A stretch of DNA of 63,173 nt from Streptomyces griseus subsp. griseus (GCF_000720255.1 NZ_JOJE01000043.1:1-63173), one strand, 5' to 3'. Shown: positions 1-10,637, counted from the first letter of the stretch. A program made the numbers and translations. The notes: generated from the sequence alone by a model not told the origin.

Positions 1-3000
1 CCCGCCAGCACATAGTACGTGTGCAGGTCGTCAACCGTGAGGTTGTACGTGCGGGCGTGCTTGTTGAAGGAGCGGTTACCCGTGACGATGACCGTGTCGC
101 CGTCGTCCGTGCGCAGGGTCATGCCCGGCTTGAGTTTTCCGGCCGGTACCCAGTCGTGTGCGGACGGGGACCAGAATGGGTGCTCATGGGTCGCCGTGAG
201 CTTTTCGATGCCGTTCTCGGTGGCGATGGAGAGCTCGTTGAAGTGCTTGTCGTCCTCGGTGACGATGAGGCGGGTGACTTTTCGGGGGCCGGTCTCACCG
301 GTTTCCGGGTCGGTGGCGAGGACTTCGTCTCCGAGCTTGACGTCCTCGATGTCCTTGGTCTTTCCGTCGGCCATCAGGACATCGGTGCCGGCGAGGAAGC
401 ACTTGGTGCACTTCTTGGCCCCCTTCACCTTCGCGAGCCAGTCCTCGATGGCCTTGGCGCCCTTTTTCAGCACCGAGTTGGGCACCAGCTTCAGGGCCTT
501 GGCAAACGGGAGGTCAGTTCCTGCGATCAAGCAGCTTTGTGCACCGGAGCCGGAGATGCAGTTCTTCCAGGCCGAGGGGTCGGGAAGGAAGGTCGTGGCG
601 AGGGCCTTGAAGACCGTCTTCTGCGCGGTGAAGTCGTACTGGTTGTGCACGATCTTCTTGCCGAGGGGCGGCTGCTCGCTGCCCGACTTGACGACGCTGT
701 GCAGCTTGCCGTCAGCACGGTAGTTGTAGTGCGTGTTCTCGTAGTGGTAGGACCAGGTGCCGTCGTCGTTCGGCTCCATCCAGTCCCGATAGGTGTTGCC
801 ATCACTGTCGCAGCCGCGGTCGCACGGCGTGATCGGCCTGAGGCCATCGGGGTCGCTGCTGCTGATCGGGCTGTTCTTCGCGTAGCTGTACCCGTTCATC
901 TGCAGCGGGTCCGCGAGGTCGATGATCGGGTCCGCCGAGAGGAAGTGGCCCGTCGCCTGGTCGTACTCCCGCGCCCCGATGTGGGTCAGACCAGTCGCCG
1001 CATCGTCGATACCCGTGCCCAGGTAGCTGCGCTTGTTCGGCCAGGCCGTCGGCTTCGTGCCGCGGATCTCGCCGTACGGCTTGAAGGCTCGGCGGGTGAC
1101 CGTCTGGCCGGAGGCGATGTCCACCGACGTGTTGGCCGTGCCGAGGTGGTCCGCGATCAGGACGCTGAGCTTGTGGCCCGTCGTCGAGCCGTTCGTGGTG
1201 GTGCGGACGACCGTGGGGGCTCCGGCCTGGGTGTACGAGCGGGACGCCTTCGTGATGGTGCCTGTGGCGTTGGTCGTCAGCTCTGTTTCGCCCAGGTACA
1301 GGGTCGAGCCGGAGGGTGAGTTCTCCAGGAGGCGGTTGCCGTCGGCGTCGTAGACGTACGTCGTCTTCGTGCCGGCGCTGGTGATCGTCTCCAGCTTGTT
1401 CTCGGGGGTCCAGGTCAGGTCCTGGGTGCTGCCCGGGAGGTTCCGGTCCGTCGTGTTGCCCGTGTCGTCGTACTTGTACGTGCTGCCCCTGCCCGTGGGT
1501 GACGAGGTCACCGACGTCATCGTGTGGGGCTGATCCGTACCGCCGTACGCGTAGGTGTACTTGACGTTCTTCGTCACGTCCGTCGGGTCGTGGTCCGTCG
1601 ACGTCGCGCGGTTGCCGATCCAGTCGAAGGTGAACGACTGGCGGTAGGCAGTCCCGCCGTTGGAGACGGTGGTGGAGGCGGGGGCGGCGGCGGACAGCGA
1701 CGCGGTCAGCGCGGAGTCCGGGGTCGTTGCGTCGTCGGCCTCATCCGGTGCGTCCGCCACCGGGCCCGACGACGTCGCGTAGTCGGTGCGGTAGCCCCAC
1801 GCCTTGCCGTTGGCCGCCTTGCAGCCCGTGCCGTTGCCCGTCGGCGTGATGATCGACGTCCAGGCGTGCACCAGCTCGCCCATGACGTCGTACGTAAAGC
1901 ACTGGGTGTCCCAGGGCCCGTCCGACAGCCGGCGGGCGTTGGACGTGATCGTGCCTGAGGCGTCGTAGGAGTAGTAGCTGTCGGTGATGCGGTGCGGGTC
2001 CGCCGTCTCGCGGTCCGTCACCGTGCGCTGCAGTGAACCCGTGTGCGGGTCGACGAAGTTCGTCGTCCACACGCGGTAGGGCTGGGAGCCGGAGACCGTA
2101 CGGAGGACTTCGCCGTAGGGCGAGTAGGTGGTGTCCGCCGTGTACCAGGTCAGGCCCGACGTCGACTCCGCCAGGCCGTCGCCGTTGTAGCGCGTGACCA
2201 CCTTCTCGCTCGCCAGGCCACCCTTCGCCGGCAGCGTGACCGACTGCGGCTTGCCTGTCGGCGTGTAGGTGTAGGCGTAGGTGTACGTGCCGGACAGGCC
2301 CGTGGTCATCGAGTTCGCGGGGATGACGACCTCGGTGCCTGTGGGGTGGTATTCGGCGTCGTAGCCGGTGACGCGGCTGACGTAGTCGCCGTTCGCGGTG
2401 TGCCGGATCGAGGCTGTCGGCTTGCCCAGGACGCCGGGCGACTCGTCGTACGTGACTTCCTTGACGGGGCTGGCGGTCGCGGAGCCCTGCCGGACGTACC
2501 GCACTCGTCCGAGCACGTCGTACTCCGTGAACGTCTCCTGCTGGCGGGCGCTGCGCACACGGTTGGGGCGGTCGGCCTCGTCGTACCAGGTGTCGGTGGT
2601 GCCGGTGTCGGGGTCGGTGGACGAGGTCACCCGGCCGCGGGCGTCGTAGACGTAGGACCAGACGTTGCCGGCGGGGTCGGTGATCCGGCTCCGGTTGCCG
2701 CGGGCGTCGTACTCGTACTTGGTGCCGCGGCCGTACGAGCTGGTGTCGTCCTTGCTGTAGTGCTTCAGCAGCGTGACGCGGCCGAGGGCGTCGAAGTAGG
2801 AGCGGGTGCGAGGGGCCGTGGAGCCCGCCGGGTCCACGTACGTGCTCGTGTCGTTGTAGGTGGTGGAGGTGGTGTGCTTGGGCTTGTCGGCGTGGTAGGT
2901 CGTGGTGCGGACCTCGCGTTCGAGGCCGTCGTAGCTGTGTCTGACGTAGCTGGGGATCAGCGACTTGGACCGGGGGGCGAACAGCTCGGTGCTCGGGTCG

Positions 3001-6000
3001 CCCTTCGCCAGATAGCCGCTGGTCTGCTCGAGTGCCAGGCCGTGGTCGTTGTACTTGGTGTCCAGGATGATCCGGCCGGGGCCGTGCGCCTCGGCCTGCT
3101 TCTGGACCTCGCGCTGCAGACCGTCGTAGATGGTCGTCTCGCGGGCGTACGTGCCGTCGTCCTTGAGAGTCTGAACGGTCACCGCGGCCGGACGGTTCTC
3201 GTCGGGGGTGGCCACCGCCTTCTGGTACGAAATCTGTACGCTCGGCGACTGGCCGACGGACTGGCGCGACGGCGACCAGCCCTTCACCAGGCGGCCGAGG
3301 GCGTCGTACTCGGTGCGGGTGACCCGGCCGTTGGGGTCCGTGACGGTGAGAGCCAGACCGCGCCCGGGGTCGTAGGTCGTGGTTGTGGTGTGGCCCTTGG
3401 CGTTGATCGACTTGGTCTGGGTGACCGGGCCGCCCGTGTCAGCCGGGGTGTACTGGGTTTCCGTGGTGCCCGCCCCGGGTGCCGTGATGGTGCGCACCCG
3501 GCCCAGCGGGTCGTAGGTCGTCTTGACGGCGGAGGCGTACGCGGTGCCGGCCCCGTCGATCCCGGCCATCGAGGTGACCAGACCCTTGGTGGGCGTGGCG
3601 CCGTAGGCCAGGTCGTCGTAGGTGTTCTGTACGGCCGACTTGAGTTCGGTCTTGGGGTCGGCGTTCGCCTGAACGGCGCAGGTGGTCCCCGTTATGCGCT
3701 GTTCCTTGGGCAGGCCGATCAACCAGGACGAGGTGTTGTGCACGTACGACGTGGTGGTGCACGTCTGGTCGGACAGGGTCTCGGCGGTGCCGTTGGGCTT
3801 GACGACCGCCGTCTCCACCTGGAGGGGCAGGCCGTAGGTGTCGTCGACCGTGGTGAGCGTGCGGACGGCACGCCAGCTTGTGCCGTCCCTCTGGATATCG
3901 TCCGTTCGCTTGACGCCGACTCGGTGGGCGAGCAGTGGCTCGCCTGCCGTCCCGTCCTCATTCTCGCGGGAGCGAGAGGCGGTCTGCTTCGAGTAGGGGA
4001 AGGTCAGGTTGCGCTTCAGGGGGTCAGCGACGGGGACTTTGTCGCCTTCGGAGTTGAGCTTGGTGTCGGAGTTCAGGTAGGTGATGGTCTCCGCGGTCAT
4101 GCCCGCGAATTCCGGACTGTCGTCCGCGAGGAGGGTGTAGGTGCCGGTGGAGTCCTTGACCGCGCCGCCGACGCCCTGGAAGTAGCGCGTGACGGTGTAC
4201 GACTGGGAGTTGACCTCGGCATTCGCGGTACTGGTGGTGCTGCCCTTGTAGACGGAGAGCTGCCGGTAGCCCTTCCAGTCGCCGTAGGTGCGCAGCGCCG
4301 GGCGGGTGAACTCGTCGTCGCTCTTGGCCCAGGCGGGGCCCGCGTACCCGTACCTGGTGGTGACGGGTTTGCCGTGTGAGGTGACCTTGTCCCTCTCGGT
4401 GACCGAGGCGACGACGTACTTGTTGAACCAGGACTTGGCGGGTGTCTTGTCGTCGCCGTCGGGAGACCAGCGCAACGGGTAGCAGGTGCCGTTTCTCCGG
4501 CCCTTGTCCTCGGACGGCTCGCTCGCGCAGCCACCGGTGTACTCGACCTCGATGTCACCGCCGTTCTCGGTGGAGACGGTGCCGATGCGGGGCCGCGTGA
4601 GGGCGGGGCGCTGGTCGCTCTTGCCGTTGAGGACCAGGTTGGGCAGCTGGCGGTCCCTCAGCCGGGAACGCAGCGGCGATTCGGAGCCGACGGTGTACGC
4701 GGAGAAGCTGACGCCGTCCGCGGACTGGAGCGTGCCGGTGGTGTCACCGGGTGCGTAGCCGGTGCGGGTGATGGAGTTCAGCCACAGGCCGGGCGAGGTG
4801 TCGTACCAGTCCTCCGGGAAGGACTGGTGAAGCGTGTACTTGTCGACCGGGTCGAGACCGGACTGCCCCGCGCGCACCGCCTTCGTGGTCACCGAGTCCA
4901 GGCGCATCTGCGTCCAGAACGTCGGGAACGGCGGGCAGAGATCCGAGTTCGACTTGCAGTTGTACTGCCCGGGTGTGTCCCACCAGGGGCGGTAGGCGCC
5001 CGGGTCGTCGGTCTTGTCGAAGTTGGTGCCGGTGCAGGCCGTCGTGGACTTCAGGCAGCGCTGCTCGACGCCGAACACGACCTTCGCGGACGGCTTGGTG
5101 AGGTCGCCGCGCATGCCGTACTCGACGACGGTGGGATAGGCGGCGCGGTCGTACTGCTCGGGCGTCTTGAACTTCTTGCGGACGGCGTAGTAGTTCGACT
5201 CCTGCTCCCAGGTGACGACCATCGTGTTGCCGTGCACGTCGACGACCCTGTCCAGACCCCAACGCCAGGCCTGCTGCTTACCGGCGCCGCAGCGCGAGTC
5301 GGCGAAGGCGGTGGCGCGGCACGGCTCGCCCGGGTGGTTGCCGAACACCGGCACCGTGGAGACGGAGTCGGTGTCCGGGTGCCCGCCGCCGACCTGGTTC
5401 TGGCCGAAGAAGAACCTGGTGCCGTCGGGAGGCCTGACGATCCAGTACTCGCCGTTGTTGTCGCCGTTGGTGGCACCGACCCTGTGCTCGATGCGAGTCC
5501 CGTCGTCCTGCTTGGGCCGGTAGATCTCCGTGTCGGTCTCGGGGTCGCTGCCGGAGGCGGCGGCCCGGACCAGTTCGGTGGTCCGTCCGTTCAGCGACAT
5601 CACGGCGTTGTACGACACCCAGCACAGGTCGGACGTCTTGTCCTTCGCCGCCGTGTTGTTGGGCGTGCCGGAGTCGAGTTTCTTCCTGTCGTCCTTGCAG
5701 GAGCGGTAGCGGCGCTCGATGTAGCCGGGGTCGTAGCTCCAGCCCTCGCCGATCCAGGATGCCTGGGGGGAGGAGACGGCCGTGCGACCGTCCACCGTCT
5801 GCGAGCTGTACTCGAAGGAGATCTTGGGTTCCGGACCGGCCGGCGCGGAAGGCATGGTCAACGGGTAGGACCAGGTGAAGGCGCCCGACGAGCCGCCCGC
5901 CTCCCACTTGCCGTCGGATGCGAGTGGGGTGGCCTTGAAGGTGCCGCCCCTGCCGGCGCCGGAGTCGATGGCGCCGAGGACTGCGGTGTCGCCGGTGGCG

Positions 6001-6791
6001 GTCACCGGGGTCGCGGAGGTCGAGCTGTTGTAGGCCGCCCGGAACACGCCGGAGCCGGAGGAGGAGGACGGGGCCGAGGCGGGCGTGACCGTGCCGTCGG
6101 CGGCCGGGTCGACCGTGGCCGTGATGGACCTTGTGGCCGTGTCGTTGGTGGTCTCCAGCTCCTCGTACGTCTGGCACGCCTCGTCGTCAGGCGTGTTCAG
6201 GTAGCACTCGGGGAACTGCACGAAACGCAGCCGGGAGGCCCAGTCGGCGCCGTAGAGGCTCTCGAACTTCGTGTAGTCAAGCTTCACGGAGATGGGGACC
6301 GCGCCGGTGGCCGGGGCCCGCACCTTCAGGAGGGTGCCGGCGACCTTCTGGCTGACGGGCAGGTCGCGGTCCGGGATGGTGACCTGCCAAGTCCCCGTCG
6401 GTGCCGGCTCGTCGGGGGCCTGGCCGAGGCTGACGGGGAGGGCCCCTACCGGTTTCAACGCCACCTGTTGGGCCGAGGAGCGCAGTGCCGTCGGCGTCGG
6501 GGTCGGCGCGTCGAAGGCCACCGAGCCCTCGAGTTTGGACGGCGGCGACACAGTGCTGGTCGGCGCGGTGAGCATGTCCTTGGGGATGTCGCCCTTCAGG
6601 GTCTGAAGGTCAAGGGAGAACGACCCACCCTCAATGGGCTTCTCGCTCTCCAGCTGCTCCAACTGGACCTGCTCCCGACCGCTCTCGTCGTACGACGCAT
6701 TGGGATCGGGCGGCAGTGCGAGCGACTGCGTGGGCAGCAGAGCCACCAGCAGGGCGGCAGCCACGGTCGGTATGGCGATGCGTGCGGACAC
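1..6791 (-). CDS. RHS-repeat polymorphic toxin with C-terminal Hint domain (3' end outside window)
   Basis: Exported giant protein; about 2263 codons are present and the frame runs off the left edge. The GTG start follows a GGGGGA box and gives a signal peptide (SARIAIPTVAAALLVALLP). An SpvB-like region (EYSSQTVDGR..SWIGEGW) lies near residues 240-290. YD/RHS repeats (YDPLGRV, YDALGRV) span about 1090-1880, and the RHS core (GREYD-type 'GAREYDQATGHFLSADP') sits at about 1880-1985. A Hint domain begins at Cys2131 (CFLAGTDVLMADG) and continues through TATHEHPFW to VDDLHTYYVLAG, where the window ends. In this family the RHS shell encloses a C-terminal toxin that Hint releases by self-cleavage. 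The toxin and any immunity gene are therefore to the left and cannot be named. It is divergent from the next large repeat protein. Confidence 0.95.
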   Translation of the reverse strand, partial: MSARIAIPTVAAALLVALLPTQSLALPPDPNASYDESGREQVQLEQLESEKPIEGGSFSLDLQTLKGDIPKDMLTAPTSTVSPPSKLEGSVAFDAPTPTPTALRSSAQQVALKPVGALPVSLGQAPDEPAPTGTWQVTIPDRDLPVSQKVAGTLLKVRAPATGAVPISVKLDYTKFESLYGADWASRLRFVQFPECYLNTPDDEACQTYEELETTNDTATRSITATVDPAADGTVTPASAPSSSSGSGVFRAAYNSSTSATPVTATGDTAVLGAIDSGAGRGGTFKATPLASDGKWEAGGSSGAFTWSYPLTMPSAPAGPEPKISFEYSSQTVDGRTAVSSPQASWIGEGWSYDPGYIERRYRSCKDDRKKLDSGTPNNTAAKDKTSDLCWVSYNAVMSLNGRTTELVRAAASGSDPETDTEIYRPKQDDGTRIEHRVGATNGDNNGEYWIVRPPDGTRFFFGQNQVGGGHPDTDSVSTVPVFGNHPGEPCRATAFADSRCGAGKQQAWRWGLDRVVDVHGNTMVVTWEQESNYYAVRKKFKTPEQYDRAAYPTVVEYGMRGDLTKPSAKVVFGVEQRCLKSTTACTGTNFDKTDDPGAYRPWWDTPGQYNCKSNSDLCPPFPTFWTQMRLDSVTTKAVRAGQSGLDPVDKYTLHQSFPEDWYDTSPGLWLNSITRTGYAPGDTTGTLQSADGVSFSAYTVGSESPLRSRLRDRQLPNLVLNGKSDQRPALTRPRIGTVSTENGGDIEVEYTGGCASEPSEDKGRRNGTCYPLRWSPDGDDKTPAKSWFNKYVVASVTERDKVTSHGKPVTTRYGYAGPAWAKSDDEFTRPALRTYGDWKGYRQLSVYKGSTTSTANAEVNSQSYTVTRYFQGVGGAVKDSTGTYTLLADDSPEFAGMTAETITYLNSDTKLNSEGDKVPVADPLKRNLTFPYSKQTASRSRENEDGTAGEPLLAHRVGVKRTDDIQRDGTSWRAVRTLTTVDDTYGLPLQVETAVVKPNGTAETLSDQTCTTTSYVHNTSSWLIGLPKEQRITGTTCAVQANADPKTELKSAVQNTYDDLAYGATPTKGLVTSMAGIDGAGTAYASAVKTTYDPLGRVRTITAPGAGTTETQYTPADTGGPVTQTKSINAKGHTTTTTYDPGRGLALTVTDPNGRVTRTEYDALGRLVKGWSPSRQSVGQSPSVQISYQKAVATPDENRPAAVTVQTLKDDGTYARETTIYDGLQREVQKQAEAHGPGRIILDTKYNDHGLALEQTSGYLAKGDPSTELFAPRSKSLIPSYVRHSYDGLEREVRTTTYHADKPKHTTSTTYNDTSTYVDPAGSTAPRTRSYFDALGRVTLLKHYSKDDTSSYGRGTKYEYDARGNRSRITDPAGNVWSYVYDARGRVTSSTDPDTGTTDTWYDEADRPNRVRSARQQETFTEYDVLGRVRYVRQGSATASPVKEVTYDESPGVLGKPTASIRHTANGDYVSRVTGYDAEYHPTGTEVVIPANSMTTGLSGTYTYAYTYTPTGKPQSVTLPAKGGLASEKVVTRYNGDGLAESTSGLTWYTADTTYSPYGEVLRTVSGSQPYRVWTTNFVDPHTGSLQRTVTDRETADPHRITDSYYSYDASGTITSNARRLSDGPWDTQCFTYDVMGELVHAWTSIITPTGNGTGCKAANGKAWGYRTDYATSSGPVADAPDEADDATTPDSALTASLSAAAPASTTVSNGGTAYRQSFTFDWIGNRATSTDHDPTDVTKNVKYTYAYGGTDQPHTMTSVTSSPTGRGSTYKYDDTGNTTDRNLPGSTQDLTWTPENKLETITSAGTKTTYVYDADGNRLLENSPSGSTLYLGETELTTNATGTITKASRSYTQAGAPTVVRTTTNGSTTGHKLSVLIADHLGTANTSVDIASGQTVTRRAFKPYGEIRGTKPTAWPNKRSYLGTGIDDAATGLTHIGAREYDQATGHFLSADPIIDLADPLQMNGYSYAKNSPISSSDPDGLRPITPCDRGCDSDGNTYRDWMEPNDDGTWSYHYENTHYNYRADGKLHSVVKSGSEQPPLGKKIVHNQYDFTAQKTVFKALATTFLPDPSAWKNCISGSGAQSCLIAGTDLPFAKALKLVPNSVLKKGAKAIEDWLAKVKGAKKCTKCFLAGTDVLMADGKTKDIEDVKLGDEVLATDPETGETGPRKVTRLIVTEDDKHFNELSIATENGIEKLTATHEHPFWSPSAHDWVPAGKLKPGMTLRTDDGDTVIVTGNRSFNKHARTYNLTVDDLHTYYVLA

Positions 6792-7157
6792 GACGAGGTT
6801 CCCCCGGACCACTCGAAGCGGGGCCGGTGATGGACCACGCGCGATGAGTAACAGACAGTGCAGATTCTGTGGTCAGGTTGTGAACGAACGCCATACCGAA
6901 AGTGTTCATGTGAACACGATCACAGTGCGTAACGGATCATCACGCCTGCATGACATCACTTACCCAGTTCTTACCTTCAAAGGGTCAAATCCGCCCAGCA
7001 GTTGCCCGTTCTGATGGTGAATCAGGTAATTCCGGGCCTCGGGGGTCGCCGACCGCTCGCCGAGTGCGGCGGACAGCACCGCTCCTTCACAGGGTGACGA
7101 CAGCATCTTCATGAGTCATCATCAGCTGCCACTCTCTGCGGAAGGGGGATCCGCCCG
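6792..7157. promoter_or_regulatory. Divergent intergenic region between the two large surface proteins
   Basis: 366 bases without a convincing gene; it must hold the promoters of both divergent genes. It is noticeably richer in A/T than the flanks. The only clear structure is the GTGTTCA-TG-TGAACAC inverted repeat listed separately. A GGAAGGGGGA ribosome binding site precedes the ATG on the + strand. Confidence 0.6.
6902..6917. promoter_or_regulatory. Inverted repeat, candidate operator
   Basis: GTGTTCA, two bases, then TGAACAC: perfect 7-bp arms, about 110 bp upstream of the RHS start. This shape is typical of a dimeric helix-turn-helix regulator site. The regulator is unknown. Confidence 0.4.
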
Positions 7158-10100
7158 ATGACGCGCACCTGGCGCCGTAGACCCGGCCGTCGTGCCACCG
7201 CGGCGCTGCTCGCCGGCGCCATCGCCGCCACCGGCATCGCCTATGTCGGATTCGAAGTCTCCGGCAACGCGACTCGCGACGGCGCCGGCGGCGCCCGCGG
7301 CACGAAGACGGTGAGTGAGTCCACGGCACTCACGCAAGCCGCCCGCACGGGCAGGAGCGTCGAGGTCACCGCGGCCCGCACCGCCTCCTCGACCACGTGG
7401 GCGCAGCCGGACGGCCAGATGCGCAAGCGGCTGTACTCCTCCCCGATCAGGGCCAAGGTGGACGGCGAGTGGCGGAAGATCGACCCGAGCCTGCACCGCA
7501 CCGAAGAGGGCTGGGAGCCGAAGGCGACCAACACCCGGATGGTGTTCTCCGCCGGGGCGAAGGACGGCGGCGGCGAGCAGCGCTCCTCCCGCTCGACCGT
7601 GCGCCGGGTCTCCCTGAAGAAGGGGGCCGCCGCCGACACCGGGACACCGCTGGCGACGCTGTACGTGGGCGACGGTGAGTACGCGATCCAACTGACCTGG
7701 CCGGGCGCCGTGCCCACCCCGATCGTCGACGGCAACCGGATCCTGTACCCGGATATCCTCCCCGGCGGTGACCTGGTGCTGACCGCCGACGACGACGGCT
7801 TCGGCCAGCTCTTCGTCGTGAAGGACCGTCAGGCGGCCGCTGATCCGCGTGTGCAGCAGCTCGCCTATGGTCTCCACTCGGCCGATCTGGTCTTCCGGCT
7901 CGATCCGCTCACCGGCATGGTCAGCGCCGAGAGCGCGGACGGCGACGAGGTCGCCGTGTCCCCCACTCCGCTGATGTGGGACAGCAGCGGCGCCCCCGCC
8001 GTCACCGACGGCGAGGTCGGTGCCACGGCCCAGCCGACCGCGCCGGAGTCTCCGAACCCGACGGACTCCGCGAGCGAGTCGCCCGAGGACACCGCCAGTC
8101 CCTCGGAGGACGCGGTCGAGTCCGACGAGCAGAGCGATCCCGACAGCGAGGTCTTGCCCTCGGCGACCGACGAATCGGTCCCTCCGGTGTCGGAAGCCCC
8201 GCTGCCGCCGGGACCGCCGGAGGCGAGCCCGGCCCCCTCGCAGACCGGCTCGGCCGCCACGCTCAGCCTGCCCTCCCTGGACGGCCCGTCCCCGGACTCG
8301 CGCGGCGAACTCGTGGAGGCCGACCTGAGCGCGGGTACCTGGACTCTCACGCCCGACCAGGACTTCCTGAACGACCCGGCCACCACCTACCCGGTCTTCA
8401 TCGACCCCTCGATCAAGAAGCACGTCCAGAACTGGACCACCGCCTACGACCGGCACCCCAACGCCACGTTCTACAACGGCAAGGGCTTCAACAAGGGCGG
8501 CACCCACGAGGCCCGCGTCGGCTTCGAGTCGGACACCTGGGGCACCTCACGGTCGTACTTCAACATCTCCTTCGACAAGGACCTCAGGGACGCCAAGATC
8601 ACCAGCGCGAAGCTGAGGATGTGGGAGACCTATGCCTGGTCGTGCCAGTCCCGCTCGATGAGCGTGCATCTCACCGGTGCGATCAACGCGCACACCAACT
8701 GGAAGAACGCGCCCAGGCTGCACGACGGCAACAAGCTCGCCACCAAGAGCTTCGCGCACGGCTACAAGTCCGGCTGCAAGAAGGCCTTCGAGACCTTCGA
8801 CGTGAAGAAGGGCGCCCAGAAGGCCGCTGACAAGGGCAAGGACCTGATCACCTTCGGGCTGCGCGCCCGCGACGAGGACGCCCAGTACGCGTGGAAGAAG
8901 TTCCAGGCCAACGGTGACTTCGCCCCGACTCTGGAACTCGTCTACAACCGCAGACCCACCATCCTCGCCAACTCCCTCGATCTCGGTCCCGACGGCAGGT
9001 GCACCACCACGAAGCCGTACGTCCGTATGGGCTCCGGTGACCTGACATTCACCGCCAAGGCCACCGACAAGGACAGGAACCTCGACTACCTCGACTTCGA
9101 CCTGTGGCCCAGCGGGAAGTGGGCCACGACCGGCGATCTGCTGAAGTCGACCGGCAAGGTCTCCGTGGGCGGCCATACCGACACGGCGCTGGAGACCACC
9201 AACGCCTTCTCCACCAGCCGCCTCACGAGCGGCATCGCGTACTCATGGCGGGTCCGGGCCGTCGACGACGCGGGCAGCACCTCCAGCTGGTACCCCAAGG
9301 CCCCGTGCCAGTTCGTGCTGGACACCACCGCTCCCCGTCCGCCCGTGGTCTCGTCGACGGACTTTCCCAACGCCGACGGCGACAAGAACGGCTTCGGCAA
9401 CGACGGCGAGGACGCCACCTGGTCCGTCAAGAAGTTCGGCACCCCCGGGTCGTTCACCTTGCGCGCCCTGAACACCGACGTCGTGCGCTACGAGTACGGA
9501 TTCAACTCGGCCAACTACACCGGCAGCCTTCCCCGCACGAACGGGACAGCGGCCACGGTCAGTGCCACGCTCGCCAACGCCAAGCCACCTACGGCCGGTC
9601 CGAACGTGCTGTACGTCCGTGCCGTCGACAGCGCGGGCAACGTCTCCGAACCCACGAGGTACTTCTTCTACGTCACCCCGCGGGACCAGGCCGACGCACC
9701 CGGCGACTTCACCGGCGACAAGCTGCCGGACATGATGGTCGTCACCGAGGCGGGGAACCTCGCTCTCTACCCGTCCCAGGGCACCCCGAACGACGTCGAC
9801 ACCGGCTCCGGCGACCTCGACTACTCCATGTCCGGCGCCTACCAGGCCAACCCCAAGAAGGACCCCAACGGTGATGACCAGCCGCCTTACGCCGCCGCAC
9901 CGCCAGGCCACTTCAAGGGTGCCCTGATCACGCACAACGGTGACATCTACGGGGGCGACGGACTTCAGGACCTCGTGGTCCGGGTCGGCGGGAGACTCTG
10001 GGTGTACCCAGGTGACGGCTATGGTGCGGTCGACGTCGACAAGCGGCGGGAGATCCTGCTGCCGGCCGGCGCTCCCAGCCCTTCCGCCCTCACCCAGATC

Positions 10101-10619
10101 GTGGCCGCCGGCGACATCACCGGTGACCGCCGCACCGACTTCCTCGCCACCGTCGGCGACGAGCTGTGGGCCCTCACCGGCTACCACGGGGCGACCGTCG
10201 ACCAGGCGATCCGTCTCTCGGGAACGGCCTGGACCGATCGCGACCTGGTCACCGTCGGGGACGTCAGCGGTGACGGCGTCGCCGACCTCGTCTACCGGTC
10301 CGACACCTCCGCGCGCCTGTTGCTGCGCAGGGGCGTCGCCGCGAGCGGCGGGGGTACCGATCTGAACTCCCTCGCGGCGGCGACCAACTCCGCCGAGGGT
10401 GAAGACGGCATCTACGGTTCCTCCGGCTGGTCGGCCGCCGGCATCCCGTTCGTCATGGGGACGCCCGACGTCAACGGCGACTCCGTCCCCGATGTGTGGG
10501 CCGTGCGTTCGGACGGGTCCGTGCGGTTCTACGCCGGTGGGAAGAGTGTCCTGCCGGGGGGAGGCACGGAGGTCGTCGCACCGGCGGGCTACTGGAAGAC
10601 CCGCATCGCCATCGGCTAG
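7158..10619 (+). CDS. Exported DNRLRE-domain / FG-GAP repeat protein
   Basis: 1153 residues. A basic N-terminus followed by a hydrophobic stretch (ATAALLAGAIAATGIAYVGF) looks like a signal peptide or anchor. A Pro/Ser/Glu-rich linker covers about 280-375. A DNRLRE-type beta domain follows at about 410-600 (ATFYNGKGF..EARVGFE..SYFNISFD..AKLRMWE), then a fibronectin-like stretch (SRLTSGIAYSWRVRAVDDAGS). From about 845 onward there are at least five FG-GAP/VCBS-like repeats with calcium-loop patterns (DFTGDKLPD, DITGDRRTD, DVSGDGVAD, DVNGDSVPD). DNRLRE modules commonly sit in front of RHS proteins in Streptomyces; here the two are separate divergent genes, so a shared surface role is an inference. 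The ATG follows AAGGGGG. Confidence 0.85.
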   Translation: MTRTWRRRPGRRATAALLAGAIAATGIAYVGFEVSGNATRDGAGGARGTKTVSESTALTQAARTGRSVEVTAARTASSTTWAQPDGQMRKRLYSSPIRAKVDGEWRKIDPSLHRTEEGWEPKATNTRMVFSAGAKDGGGEQRSSRSTVRRVSLKKGAAADTGTPLATLYVGDGEYAIQLTWPGAVPTPIVDGNRILYPDILPGGDLVLTADDDGFGQLFVVKDRQAAADPRVQQLAYGLHSADLVFRLDPLTGMVSAESADGDEVAVSPTPLMWDSSGAPAVTDGEVGATAQPTAPESPNPTDSASESPEDTASPSEDAVESDEQSDPDSEVLPSATDESVPPVSEAPLPPGPPEASPAPSQTGSAATLSLPSLDGPSPDSRGELVEADLSAGTWTLTPDQDFLNDPATTYPVFIDPSIKKHVQNWTTAYDRHPNATFYNGKGFNKGGTHEARVGFESDTWGTSRSYFNISFDKDLRDAKITSAKLRMWETYAWSCQSRSMSVHLTGAINAHTNWKNAPRLHDGNKLATKSFAHGYKSGCKKAFETFDVKKGAQKAADKGKDLITFGLRARDEDAQYAWKKFQANGDFAPTLELVYNRRPTILANSLDLGPDGRCTTTKPYVRMGSGDLTFTAKATDKDRNLDYLDFDLWPSGKWATTGDLLKSTGKVSVGGHTDTALETTNAFSTSRLTSGIAYSWRVRAVDDAGSTSSWYPKAPCQFVLDTTAPRPPVVSSTDFPNADGDKNGFGNDGEDATWSVKKFGTPGSFTLRALNTDVVRYEYGFNSANYTGSLPRTNGTAATVSATLANAKPPTAGPNVLYVRAVDSAGNVSEPTRYFFYVTPRDQADAPGDFTGDKLPDMMVVTEAGNLALYPSQGTPNDVDTGSGDLDYSMSGAYQANPKKDPNGDDQPPYAAAPPGHFKGALITHNGDIYGGDGLQDLVVRVGGRLWVYPGDGYGAVDVDKRREILLPAGAPSPSALTQIVAAGDITGDRRTDFLATVGDELWALTGYHGATVDQAIRLSGTAWTDRDLVTVGDVSGDGVADLVYRSDTSARLLLRRGVAASGGGTDLNSLAAATNSAEGEDGIYGSSGWSAAGIPFVMGTPDVNGDSVPDVWAVRSDGSVRFYAGGKSVLPGGGTEVVAPAGYWKTRIAIG

Positions 10620-10637
10620 CCCCCGCCCCGCGCCACC

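Noticed and set aside
2043..4379. A 778-codon open frame on the + strand
   Set aside because: It lies fully opposite the RHS gene; its Arg/Val/Gly-rich product has no family pattern and mirrors GC-rich codons of the real - strand gene. The same applies to 21-1319 and 4827-6830.
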